Positions 1-7,100 of a stretch of DNA of 8,452 bases are shown here, in pieces. The first letter of the stretch is position 1, and every line of letters starts with the position of its first letter. The translations under genes and the position numbers were made by a program. The notes beneath the pieces were generated by a model. It was not told where the DNA came from and made no database searches. It was given only the letters and a program-made list of their open reading frames with translations. This stretch comes from Christensenella sp. UBA4247 (lineage in GTDB: Bacteria > Bacillota > Clostridia > Christensenellales > CAG-1252): contig DGWX01000063.1 in assembly GCA_002395405.1 (NCBI GenBank), positions 1 to 8,452 of the forward strand, in the 5' to 3' direction.

Positions 1-1
1 C

Positions 2-784
2 AACGATCCGAACAAGCAGAAGTACATCGACAAGTTCGTCGAGCTTCGCGCGAAGAAGGGCGTTACCCCCGAGGCTGCCCAGGAGCAGATGGAAAAGGAT
101 TACATGTACTACGCCTGCCTGATGTGCAAGTGCGGCGACGCTGACGGCGTTGTCTCCGGCGCATGCCATTCCACGGGCAACACCATCCGTCCGGCTCTTC
201 AGCTCCTTAAGACCAAGGCCGGCATCAGCTCTGTTTCCGGTTTCTTCCTGATGGAAGTGCCGAACTGCGAATTCGGCGAGAACGGCCTGTTCGTGTTCGC
301 GGACTGCGCGGTCATGCCGGAGGTCGACGCAGAGAAGATGGCAGAGGTTGCCGCTCTTTCCGCTGAGTCCTTTGAAAGCTTTGTCGGTGCGAAGGCGAAG
401 GTCGCCCTCCTTTCCTTCTCCACGAAGGGCAGCGCGAAGCATGACAACGTAACCAAAGTCCAAAAGGCAACGGCGATCGCGCGCGAAAAAGCGCCCGAGC
501 TCGCGCTGGACGGCGAATTGCAGCTTGACGCGGCTCTCGTACCCGAAGTCGCGGCGTTGAAAGCGCCCGGCAGCAGCGTTGCGGGTAAAGCGAACGTGTT
601 GATCTTCCCGGATATTCAAGCCGGTAATATCGGATATAAACTGACCCAAAGGCTTGGCGGCGCGGAAGCGATCGGACCGATCTGCCAAGGTCTTGCTCGC
701 CCTGTAAACGATCTTTCCCGCGGTTGCGTCGCGGAGGACATAGTAGGCGTCGTCGCGGTAACGGCGGTTCAATGCGGAAAGTAA
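2..784 (+). CDS. pta: Phosphate acetyltransferase (phosphotransacetylase), 5'-truncated by window edge
   Basis: The enzyme catalyses acetyl-CoA + phosphate = acetyl phosphate + CoA in the cytoplasm; AckA then makes ATP and acetate. The reading frame is open from base 2, giving 260 residues before the TAA at 782-784. Class I Pta proteins are about 325-335 residues, so roughly 70 N-terminal residues lie outside the window; the in-frame ATG at 89 is internal and not the start. Family motifs seen are GDADGVVSGA followed by HSTGNTIRPALQ, the segment STKGSAKHD, FPDIQAGNIGYKL, and the C-terminal GPICQGLARPVNDLSRG. It sits directly before ackA, the usual partner. Odd points: four cysteines in about 17 residues (codons at 116, 125, 131 and 164), and a sharp change in codon choice near 440-455. 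Pta identity is secure; the upstream promoter is not visible. Confidence 0.96.
   Translation, partial: NDPNKQKYIDKFVELRAKKGVTPEAAQEQMEKDYMYYACLMCKCGDADGVVSGACHSTGNTIRPALQLLKTKAGISSVSGFFLMEVPNCEFGENGLFVFADCAVMPEVDAEKMAEVAALSAESFESFVGAKAKVALLSFSTKGSAKHDNVTKVQKATAIAREKAPELALDGELQLDAALVPEVAALKAPGSSVAGKANVLIFPDIQAGNIGYKLTQRLGGAEAIGPICQGLARPVNDLSRGCVAEDIVGVVAVTAVQCGK
440..455. other. Codon-usage switch point inside pta
   Basis: Upstream of this point in pta all 14 Lys codons are AAG and all 4 Gln codons are CAG. Downstream in the same gene Lys is 5 AAA to 2 AAG and Gln is 5 CAA to 1 CAG. The switch lies just after the codons for the conserved STKGSAKHD motif. This is counted by eye from the frame. 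Recombination, assembly chimerism or local codon selection are possible causes. Confidence 0.45.
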
Positions 785-788
785 GGAG
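783..788 (+). promoter_or_regulatory. Ribosome binding site of ackA overlapping the pta stop codon
   Basis: AAGGAG lies six bases before the ackA ATG at 795, and its first two bases are the last two of the pta TAA. This spacing supports the ATG choice and suggests that translation of the two genes is coupled on one transcript. Confidence 0.85.
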
Positions 789-794
789 AGCGCT

Positions 795-1991
795 ATGAAA
801 ATTTTGGTTATAAACGCAGGTTCTTCTTCCTTAAAGTATCAGCTCATCGAAATGGAAACGGAGAGCGTCATCGCAAAAGGCGTTTGCGAGCGCGTTACGA
901 TGAACAATTCCACCTTGACCCATCAAGCGAACGGAAAAAAGATCGTTATCGAGCATGAAATGCCCACTCATACCGAAGCGCTCAGCCTCGTTCTCTCCGC
1001 TTTGACTTCTCCGGAATACGGCGTGGTCAAATCCCTGTCGGAGATCGACGCGGTCGGTCATCGCGTTCTCCACGGAGCGGAGGATTTCAAGGAGTCCGTT
1101 TTGATAGACGACGAAGTTGTTCGTATCTGCGAAAAGAATAAGGAACTCGGCCCCTTGCATATGCCGGCGAATATCGCTTGCATTTGCGCGTGCAGAAAGC
1201 TCCTTCCCGTTCCGCAGGTAGCGGCGTTCGATACGTCTTTCCATCAAACGATGCCCGATTACGCGTTCCGCTATGCGCTTCCCGATTCCTATTATACGGA
1301 ATGGCGTATGCGCCGCTTCGGTTTCCACGGAACGAGCCATAAATACGTTTCGGGCGAAGCGATCAAATATTTGAACAACCCCAAAGCCAAGATCGTTACT
1401 TGCCACCTCGGAAACGGTTCTTCGATGGCGGCGGTCAAGGAAGGGAAGTGTATCGATACGTCGATGGGTTATACTCCGCTTGCCGGCGTTCCGATGGGAA
1501 CGAGGAGCGGCGATATCGATCCCGCGCTTCTCGAAGCGATCTGCAATAAAACGGGTATGACTATTTCCGACGCGGTAAACGTTTGCTTGAATAAGCGTAG
1601 CGGCGTTTACGGGATCGCCGGCGTCAGCGATTTCCGCGATTTGGCTTCTCTTGCCGAGCAAGGAAACGACAAAGCGAGGCTCGCGCTCGATATGTTCGCG
1701 TATTCCGTTAAAAAGTTTATCGGCAGTTACGCTGCCGCGATGAACGGAGTGGACGCCGTCGTTATGACGGGCGGAATCGGCGAGAACAGCTCGGACGTTC
1801 GCCGCTTGATCCTTTCCGATCTCGATTATCTCGGGATCAAGATCGACCTCGATTTGAACGCTTCCGCGCGTGGTAAATTTACCGAGATCTCCACGCCGGA
1901 CAGCAAGGTCAAAGTCCTTGTGATCCCGACGAACGAAGAACTCGTTATCGCTCGCGATACCAAAGCTCTCGTGGAAAAATCGAGAGCTTGA
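795..1991 (+). CDS. ackA: Acetate kinase
   Basis: AckA transfers phosphate from acetyl phosphate to ADP, giving acetate and ATP; it is the energy-conserving last step of acetate fermentation and acts in the cytoplasm. The 398-residue length is normal for the family. It opens with the ASKHA-fold phosphate motif VINAGSSSLK (N7, S10, S12, K14 region). Further expected sites are R90 in GHRVLHG, D146 in FDTSFH, H178 in GFHGTSH, H204 in CHLGNGSS, R237 in GTRSGDIDP, the MTGGIGEN adenosine-binding loop near 324-331, and TNEEL near 379-383. These match, by position and motif, the residues known to bind substrate and catalyse in characterised acetate kinases. The gap to pta is 10 bases, so the two are almost certainly one operon. 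I see no clear terminator after the TGA. Codon use is mixed (AAA/AAG, CAA/CAG), like the second part of pta. Confidence 0.98.
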   Translation: MKILVINAGSSSLKYQLIEMETESVIAKGVCERVTMNNSTLTHQANGKKIVIEHEMPTHTEALSLVLSALTSPEYGVVKSLSEIDAVGHRVLHGAEDFKESVLIDDEVVRICEKNKELGPLHMPANIACICACRKLLPVPQVAAFDTSFHQTMPDYAFRYALPDSYYTEWRMRRFGFHGTSHKYVSGEAIKYLNNPKAKIVTCHLGNGSSMAAVKEGKCIDTSMGYTPLAGVPMGTRSGDIDPALLEAICNKTGMTISDAVNVCLNKRSGVYGIAGVSDFRDLASLAEQGNDKARLALDMFAYSVKKFIGSYAAAMNGVDAVVMTGGIGENSSDVRRLILSDLDYLGIKIDLDLNASARGKFTEISTPDSKVKVLVIPTNEELVIARDTKALVEKSRA

Positions 1992-2064
1992 TCGCCTTGC
2001 ATTGAAAAAAGCGCGAAAACGCGATTCGATTTCGGATATAAATACAAATTATTCGTCAAAATCG

Positions 2065-2093
2065 TTGACAGTTCCTCTCGCTTTCACTATAAT
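2065..2093 (+). promoter_or_regulatory. Perfect-consensus sigma-A/sigma-70 promoter for rpmF
   Basis: TTGACA (2065-2070) and TATAAT (2088-2093) are separated by exactly 17 bases; both hexamers and the spacing match the consensus fully. Transcription would start near 2099-2101, giving a leader of about 40 bases before rpmF. The region between ackA and this promoter (1992-2064) holds no gene that I can support. Confidence 0.9.
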
Positions 2094-2126
2094 AAATAAT
2101 CGTTAGTGTATTTTATCGCACGGAAT

Positions 2127-2133
2127 AGGAGGT
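2127..2133 (+). promoter_or_regulatory. Ribosome binding site deciding the rpmF start
   Basis: AGGAGGT, nearly the full anti-SD complement, lies seven bases before ATG 2141. The in-frame GTG at 2132 overlaps this SD sequence and so cannot be the start. Confidence 0.9.
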
Positions 2134-2140
2134 GTTTGAT

Positions 2141-2332
2141 ATGGCAGTGCCCAAGTGTAAATCGTCGAAGTCGAGAAGGGATTCCCGCGCGGCAAATTGG
2201 AAAATCAGCGCGCCCGGGCTCGTTGAATGTCCCAACTGTCATGAGCTTATCCTGAGTCATAGAGTTTGCCCCTCTTGCGGCTATTATGACAAAGAAAAAG
2301 TCGTGGAAATCAAAGAAAAGTCGAATGACTGA
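2141..2332 (+). CDS. rpmF: 50S ribosomal protein L32 (zinc-ribbon form)
   Basis: This 63-residue protein is bL32, a component of the large ribosomal subunit. It starts MAVPK, continues with the basic stretch SKSRRDSRAANWK, and has the family's LVECPNC and HRVCPSCGYY segments. Cys30, Cys33, Cys43 and Cys46 form the four-cysteine zinc site of the zinc-dependent ('C+') type. Residue 6 is an additional Cys where Arg is common. The gene has its own consensus promoter and an intrinsic terminator directly after the stop, so it appears to be transcribed mainly alone. In many Bacillota a yceD/DUF177 gene precedes rpmF; there is no room for it here, since ackA ends 149 bases upstream. Confidence 0.97.
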   Translation: MAVPKCKSSKSRRDSRAANWKISAPGLVECPNCHELILSHRVCPSCGYYDKEKVVEIKEKSND

Positions 2333-2339
2333 TTTAATT

Positions 2340-2369
2340 CGCTCGGCGAGTTCGCCGAGCGTTTTTTTT
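2340..2369 (+). terminator. Rho-independent terminator after rpmF
   Basis: The inverted repeat CGCTCGGCG / CGCCGAGCG forms a perfect 9-bp GC-rich stem with an AGTT loop and is followed at once by eight T residues (2362-2369). It begins seven bases after the rpmF stop and separates rpmF from the plsX transcript. Confidence 0.95.
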
Positions 2370-2387
2370 ATTCCGCACCGAAAAACC

Positions 2388-2416
2388 TTGAAAGGTAGGC
2401 GGTTTTGGGATATAAT
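2388..2416 (+). promoter_or_regulatory. Promoter for plsX-rnc
   Basis: TTGAAA (2388-2393) and TATAAT (2411-2416) are separated by 17 bases, with five of six and six of six consensus matches. The predicted start near 2422-2424 gives a very short leader of about 20 bases. It lies downstream of the rpmF terminator, supporting independent transcription. A small palindrome, ACCTT-GA-AAGGT (2385-2396), covers the -35 box. I see no recognisable FapR-type operator. Confidence 0.85.
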
Positions 2417-2432
2417 CTAACTATAAACGTTT

Positions 2433-2439
2433 GGAGGAG
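2433..2439 (+). promoter_or_regulatory. Ribosome binding site deciding the plsX start
   Basis: GGAGGAG lies immediately before ATG 2443 (GGAGG core five bases away). The in-frame TTG at 2431 precedes this SD sequence and would lack one of its own, so ATG 2443 is the better start; it also gives the family's usual N-terminus. Confidence 0.85.
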
Positions 2440-2442
2440 CTT

Positions 2443-3432
2443 ATGCTGATAGCGTTAGACGGTTACGGCGGAGATAACGCGCCGCGCGAGATCGTTTCGG
2501 GCGCGCTTGCCGCTCTGGAAAATGATCCCGATTTGAAAATATTGATAACGGGGAACGAAGAGGAGCTTCGCGCTCTTGCGGGAGAAAAAGGAGGAGACAG
2601 ACTGCTTTTTCAAAACGCGTCGGAAATCATAACTTGCGAAGAATCCCCGATGATAGCCGTTCGAACGAAGAAAGACAGCTCTCTCGTCGTTGCTCTTGAC
2701 GCCGTAAAAGACGGCAGGGCGGACGGCTTGGTCTCCGCAGGTTCCACAGGCGCGGTTTTGATCGGCGCTACTTTGAAGATCGGTCGCGTCAAAGGGGTGG
2801 AACGCCCGGCGCTCGCGCCCGCGCTTCCTACCGTAAAAGGCGGAAAAGTGATCCTTTGCGATTGCGGTGCAAACGTGGATTGTAAGCCCTCGTATCTCGT
2901 TGGATTCGCGTTAATGGCGTCCGCTTTTCTAAGGGGCGTTTACGGCGTCAAAAAGCCGAAAGTCGCTCTATTGAATAACGGCGCGGAAGAAACGAAAGGG
3001 AACGCCTTTTCCCTTGAAGCGTATCGCTTGTTGAAAGAAAATCCGAAAGTGAATTTTATCGGAAATGCGGAAGCGCGCGATATTTTGTCGGGCGAAGCGG
3101 ACGTTGTCGTTGCGGACGGATTTGACGGAAACGTCGCCTTGAAAAGCGCGGAAGGAACGGCTAACGCCGTTTTTAAGCTCTTAAAGAAGGGCGTAATGAA
3201 TTCCTTTCGCGCGAAGCTCGGCGCTCTTTTGATGAAGCCCGTTTTCAAGGATTTGAAGCATACGATGGATTATAACGAAAACGGAGGCGCCGCTTTTCTC
3301 GGCGTCAAAAAGCCCGTCGTTAAGGCACACGGAGCCTCTAAGGCGAAATCGATCTGCGGCGCGATCTTGCAGTGTCGCGATATGGTTCTCGGCGGCGTCA
3401 GCGAATCTCTCGAAAAGGATCTTCAAGTATGA
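2443..3432 (+). CDS. plsX: Phosphate acyltransferase PlsX (acyl-ACP:phosphate acyltransferase)
   Basis: PlsX converts acyl-ACP and phosphate to acyl phosphate, the acyl donor used by PlsY to start phospholipid synthesis; it is a peripheral membrane enzyme. The 329-residue product starts MLIALDGYGGDNAP, matching the family's opening (usually DAMGGDNAP). Other family blocks are VSAGSTGA (residues 97-104; Asn is usual in place of the second Ser), RPALAPALPT, CDCGANVDCKP (139-149), LLNNGAEETKGN, NFIGNAEARDIL, VVVADGFDGNVALKSAEG and the C-terminal MDYNENGGAAFLGV...KAHGASKAKSI. The stop overlaps the rnc start (ATGA), implying translational coupling. In related genomes fab genes or acpP often lie between plsX and rnc; they are absent here. 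Identity is secure; small substitutions in conserved blocks suggest a somewhat divergent member. Confidence 0.96.
   Translation: MLIALDGYGGDNAPREIVSGALAALENDPDLKILITGNEEELRALAGEKGGDRLLFQNASEIITCEESPMIAVRTKKDSSLVVALDAVKDGRADGLVSAGSTGAVLIGATLKIGRVKGVERPALAPALPTVKGGKVILCDCGANVDCKPSYLVGFALMASAFLRGVYGVKKPKVALLNNGAEETKGNAFSLEAYRLLKENPKVNFIGNAEARDILSGEADVVVADGFDGNVALKSAEGTANAVFKLLKKGVMNSFRAKLGALLMKPVFKDLKHTMDYNENGGAAFLGVKKPVVKAHGASKAKSICGAILQCRDMVLGGVSESLEKDLQV
3413..3419 (+). promoter_or_regulatory. Ribosome binding site of rnc inside the plsX end
   Basis: AAAAGGA lies nine bases before ATG 3429. An alternative in-frame GTG at 3372 would add 19 residues that only mirror plsX coding sequence and has no family support, so ATG 3429 is chosen. 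Confidence 0.7.
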
Positions 3433-4058
3433 CGGATCTATCGGAAATCTACGAAAAAATAGGATACGTTTTCAAAAACGAATCTCTTTTGCTTCGCGCC
3501 TTAACGCATAGCTCTTTTTCGCTTACGGAGAATTACGAAACGCTCGAATTTTTGGGAGACAGCGTCGTAAATTACGCCGTCAGCGATATGCTTTTCCAAG
3601 ATCCGAGTTTGACGCCGGGCGAACTTACGAAAAAGCGCGCCTCGATGGTCTCTCGCGAACCTTTGGCGGCGCTTTCCGATTTGCTCGGTTTTTCCGCTCG
3701 CTGCTTCAAGCGAAATTGCGCTCTTTCCGTTAAAATGAAATGCGACTTATACGAAGCCGTGACCGCGGCGATCGCATTGGACAGCTCTCTTTCGGAAGCC
3801 TTGGCGTTCGTTCGTCGAACGATCCTTTTAACGTCGCATTATACGCGCGATTATAAGTCGGAGCTTAAAGAACTCTGTGAGAAACGCAAATGGAGTTATC
3901 ACGCGCCTTATACGGAGTCCGGAACCGAAAAGAATCGAAAATTTACCGTGGAGATCTATGTGGCGGGAAAAAGTCTTGCCGTAGCTTCGGATCGTTCGGT
4001 GAAGGCGGCGGAGAGGGCGGCTTGCGCGATCGCGCTCGGAAAATTAAAGGAAAAATGA
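3429..4058 (+). CDS. rnc: Ribonuclease III
   Basis: RNase III cleaves double-stranded RNA, including rRNA precursors, in the cytoplasm as a Mg-dependent homodimer. The 209-residue protein is slightly shorter than the usual 220-240. The nuclease domain (about 1-136) carries the signature ETLEFLGDS (E37, E40, D44) and, in CDLYEAVTAAIALD, D106 and E109; these correspond to the E38, E41, D45, D114 and E117 residues of the E. coli enzyme, so catalysis should be intact. The loop between the two motifs is shorter than usual. A dsRNA-binding domain follows (about 141-207: DYKSELKEL...KFTVEIYVAGK...VKAAERAA). It is divergent: the GPxH-type motif reads GTEK, and the KKxAE motif reads VKAAE with the preceding glycines lost. 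The ATG overlaps the plsX stop by four bases. Placement between plsX and smc is typical of Bacillota. Confidence 0.93.
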   Translation: MTDLSEIYEKIGYVFKNESLLLRALTHSSFSLTENYETLEFLGDSVVNYAVSDMLFQDPSLTPGELTKKRASMVSREPLAALSDLLGFSARCFKRNCALSVKMKCDLYEAVTAAIALDSSLSEALAFVRRTILLTSHYTRDYKSELKELCEKRKWSYHAPYTESGTEKNRKFTVEIYVAGKSLAVASDRSVKAAERAACAIALGKLKEK

Positions 4059-4151
4059 TCATTCTTTGATCGGTTTTTACTTTTTTTCAGGGACTCGTAC
4101 CGTCGAATCGATCGAATCCCGTTTTTTTACTTTCCTTTTATAAAAGTATTA

Positions 4152-4160
4152 TGATATAAT
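4152..4160 (+). promoter_or_regulatory. Extended -10 promoter upstream of smc
   Basis: TGATATAAT combines an extended -10 TG with a perfect TATAAT (4155-4160). No good -35 is present at the right distance (TTCCTT at 4132-4137 with 17-base spacing is weak), as is common for extended -10 promoters. It would give a leader of about 30 bases. The 141-base gap from 4059 to 4199 is T-rich and otherwise holds only a weak 5-bp hairpin after rnc; smc may also be read through from plsX-rnc. Confidence 0.65.
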
Positions 4161-4199
4161 TCTCAATATAGTGCGAAAATATGCGCTTATGGGAGAAAA

Positions 4200-7100
4200 A
4201 TGGTAAACTTCAAACGCCTCGAACTGCAAGGATTCAAATCCTTTGCCGGCAAAACCGTAATTGATTTTCAAAATAGCTTTACGGGGATCGTCGGACCGAA
4301 CGGCTGCGGCAAAAGTAACGTCGCGGACGCCGTTCGTTGGGTACTCGGTGAAATGAGCGCCAAAGCTCTTCGTGGCTCCAAAATGCAGGACGTCATTTTT
4401 AACGGCACGGAAAAACGCCCCTCGATGTCTTATTGCGAAGTCTCCCTTGTTTTCGATAATTCAAATCATATTTTCAAAACCGATCGCGAAGAAGTCGTCG
4501 TAACCCGTAAACTGTATCGTTCCGGAACGAGCGAGTATTATTTGAATCATAATATTTGCCGTTTGCGCGATATTTTGGATATTATGCGCGACACGGGTGC
4601 CGGTAAGGACGGTTATTCCATCATCGGGCAGGGCAAAGTTGCCGAAATTATGGAGTCCAAGCCCATTGACAGGCGCCAAATCTTCGAGGAAGCCGCCGGC
4701 ATCGCCAAGACCAAGGCGGAAAAGGTGGAAACGGAGAGAAAACTCGCCCGCGCGGGAGAAGATATTTTGCGTTTGCAAGATATCGTTTCCGAACTCGAGC
4801 GTCAAATGGTCCCGCTTTCAAAGCAGCGTGACGCCGCGCAAAAGTTCTTTGAGTATAAAGAGCAAATGCGCTATCAAGAAGTCAATTATTACTTACATTC
4901 GAGAGAAGACAGCGTTCGTAAAAAGCAGAAAATCGCCGAGAACGTTAAAGCCTTTACCGAAGAGTTGTACGCAAAGGAGAGCGAATCCATTCGCCTTTCC
5001 GCGAAGCATAACCAAAGCCTTGAAGACATCGAGGCGAACGAAAAAGCCGTCCGCGCCCTTCTCGAAGAGAGAGAAAAGCTCAAAGTCAGCAGCGAAAAGA
5101 ACAGCGGTTTGATGGCAGTTTTCAAAAATAAACTCGCGCACCTGACCGAGGAAAAAGAAAGGCTCGTAAAAGAGTTATCGGAAAAAGAAGCGCAAGGGGA
5201 GATCCTTTCCGAAACCTTGTCCGAAGCGAAAGGTATTTTGGATATCCGCAGAAAAGAATCCTATCTTGCCGATCAGCGTTTCGAAGCGCTTTCGGCAAAG
5301 CTCGTTGCGCTCTCCGAAGAGATCGCGGGGAATGACGCCAGCCTCGAAAAATCGAACAGCGAAGTGTTCGACGTCTTCGGTCGCTTGTCCGACGTCCGCT
5401 CCTCTCTCGCGGGCTTTAACGCGGAGGCGGGATCGCTCGGCGAAAGGAAAGCCTCTCTCGAGGTCAGCGTTCGCGCTTCGGCGGCGGTTCTCGAAAGAGA
5501 GGAAAAACAAAAGCAAAAATCCCTCGATCGGATCGACGCTTTGACCAAAAAGAAGCTTTCTTTGCGCGAAAAACGCGCGCTTCGCTCGGGCGAATATAAC
5601 GATCTTCGTCAAACGACGTATCACCTGAACGTTTCTTTGAACGAAATGAACGCCGAGTACGCGAATAAAGAGGGCAGAGTTCGTGCGATGGCGGAGATCG
5701 TCAGCCAACACGAAGGCTATCAACAAGCCGTGAAACTTCTTTTGAACGACGCGCGCTCGAATCCTTCTCTTGCGTCTCATATCGAGGGTGTGGTGGGGCA
5801 GCTTATCAAAGTTCCCGAGGAGTACGAAGTAGCGATCGAAGCCGCCCTCGGCGCTTCTGTGCAACACGTCGTAACTCCGACTGACCAAGACGCAGTCTAT
5901 ATCGTAAATTATTTGAAGAAGAACGAGTACGGCGTAGCGACTATGATCCCTGCGAACAAGGCGCGTCCGCAGTCTCTTGCGTATGAATACCGAGGCGTTT
6001 TGTCCATGCGGGGCGCGCTTGGGATTTGCTCCGAACTGATTAAGTTCGATCCGCGTCACGCGGACGTGATCTCCCAGCTTCTCGGAAGAACGGTGATCGC
6101 AGAAGACCTGGAATGCGCGCGTGAAATGGCGGATCGCTATGATTACGGCGTAAAGATCGTAACGCTCGACGGCGATATTATCGATCCGAGAAGAACGATT
6201 ACCGGCGGTAGCCGTCGCCAAAAAACATCCTATCACTTATCCAAAGAGCGCGAATTGAACGACGCGCAAGCCGCCTTGAAAGCCTTGTTCGTCGAGCGCG
6301 AAAAACTGCGTGCGAGCGTTCAGAAAAAAGACGAGGAAGCGAAGAAGATCGAAGAAGAGATCTATTCTCTCCGAGACGAGATCCAGAATGTGGATCTCGA
6401 AATCGCAACCGAGACTGAACGTATCGCGACTTCGGATAAACTGATCGCCGAAACGAACGAAAGAATGGCGAGAGAGGAAGGCGAGCTTAAAGAAGTTTCC
6501 GCCCGTCTTGCGGCCGTTCAAAGCGAGATCAAGAGCGCGGAAGGCTTAAACCAAGATATCGAAGGAAAGAAAGAAAGCGTTCAGGGGATGCAAAAAGCCT
6601 CGAAGGAAGACGCGGAGCAAAAGCGCAAGATGCGCGATTCTCTCTCCGCCGCGGTTACGAACGCGCAGGTGGAATCTTCCTCCGTTCGAATGGAGCTTGC
6701 GCAGATCGAAGCGGATATCAAACGCCTCGAAGAAGAAAAATCGATATGCGACGAAGAGTGCGGCGAGAGAAAAACCGCGCTGTCTTCTCTCGAGATCGAG
6801 CTTGAATCGGTCAAAACGAACGCGCCTGCTCTCGAATTCTCCGAGCAGGAAAAAGCGCGTTTGGACGCGATCGAAAAAGAAATGCAACTCAAAGATATGG
6901 AGAAAGCCGCCGTTCGCGCTTCTCTTTCACGGATCGATGAGGAGCGCGAAAAAGTAAACGAGATCATCGCGCAGATCATGGATAAACGCGCGCGTGAAGA
7001 AAGCAAAGTCGAAAAAATAGACGGCGATCTCGCTACTTTGCGCGACAGGGTTTTAGGGGAGTACGAACTGTCCGAGGAAGAAATGGTCGCGATGCGCGAT

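Noticed and set aside
831..1661. 276-codon open frame on the minus strand, antisense to ackA
   Set aside because: It has no recognisable motif or SD sequence and lies entirely inside a secure ackA gene. Its openness follows from the codon bias of the + strand.
2009..2023. Hairpin GCGCG-AAAA-CGCG after ackA as a terminator
   Set aside because: The stem is only four base pairs and no T tract follows on the + strand; the T run would be on the minus strand, where there is no gene.
2037..2042. TATAAA as a second promoter before rpmF
   Set aside because: No -35-like hexamer lies at a suitable distance, and the perfect promoter 50 bases downstream explains rpmF transcription.
1992..2140. Search for a riboswitch or small RNA in the ackA-rpmF gap
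   Set aside because: The gap is only 149 bases, and I see no conserved aptamer-like structure beyond promoter and SD elements.
4057..4078. Possible terminator after rnc
   Set aside because: The hairpin GATCA-ttctt-TGATC has only five AT-rich base pairs and five Ts. It may be slightly functional but is too weak to call.
4597..5112. 171-codon alternative + frame inside smc
   Set aside because: It gives a Lys/Arg/Ser/Pro-rich nonsense product in the second frame of a well-supported SMC gene.
5175..6236. 353-codon open frame on the minus strand, antisense to smc
   Set aside because: The product is a low-complexity Arg/Phe/Leu-rich shadow of the Glu/Lys-rich coiled coil and hinge codons; smc is certain on the + strand.
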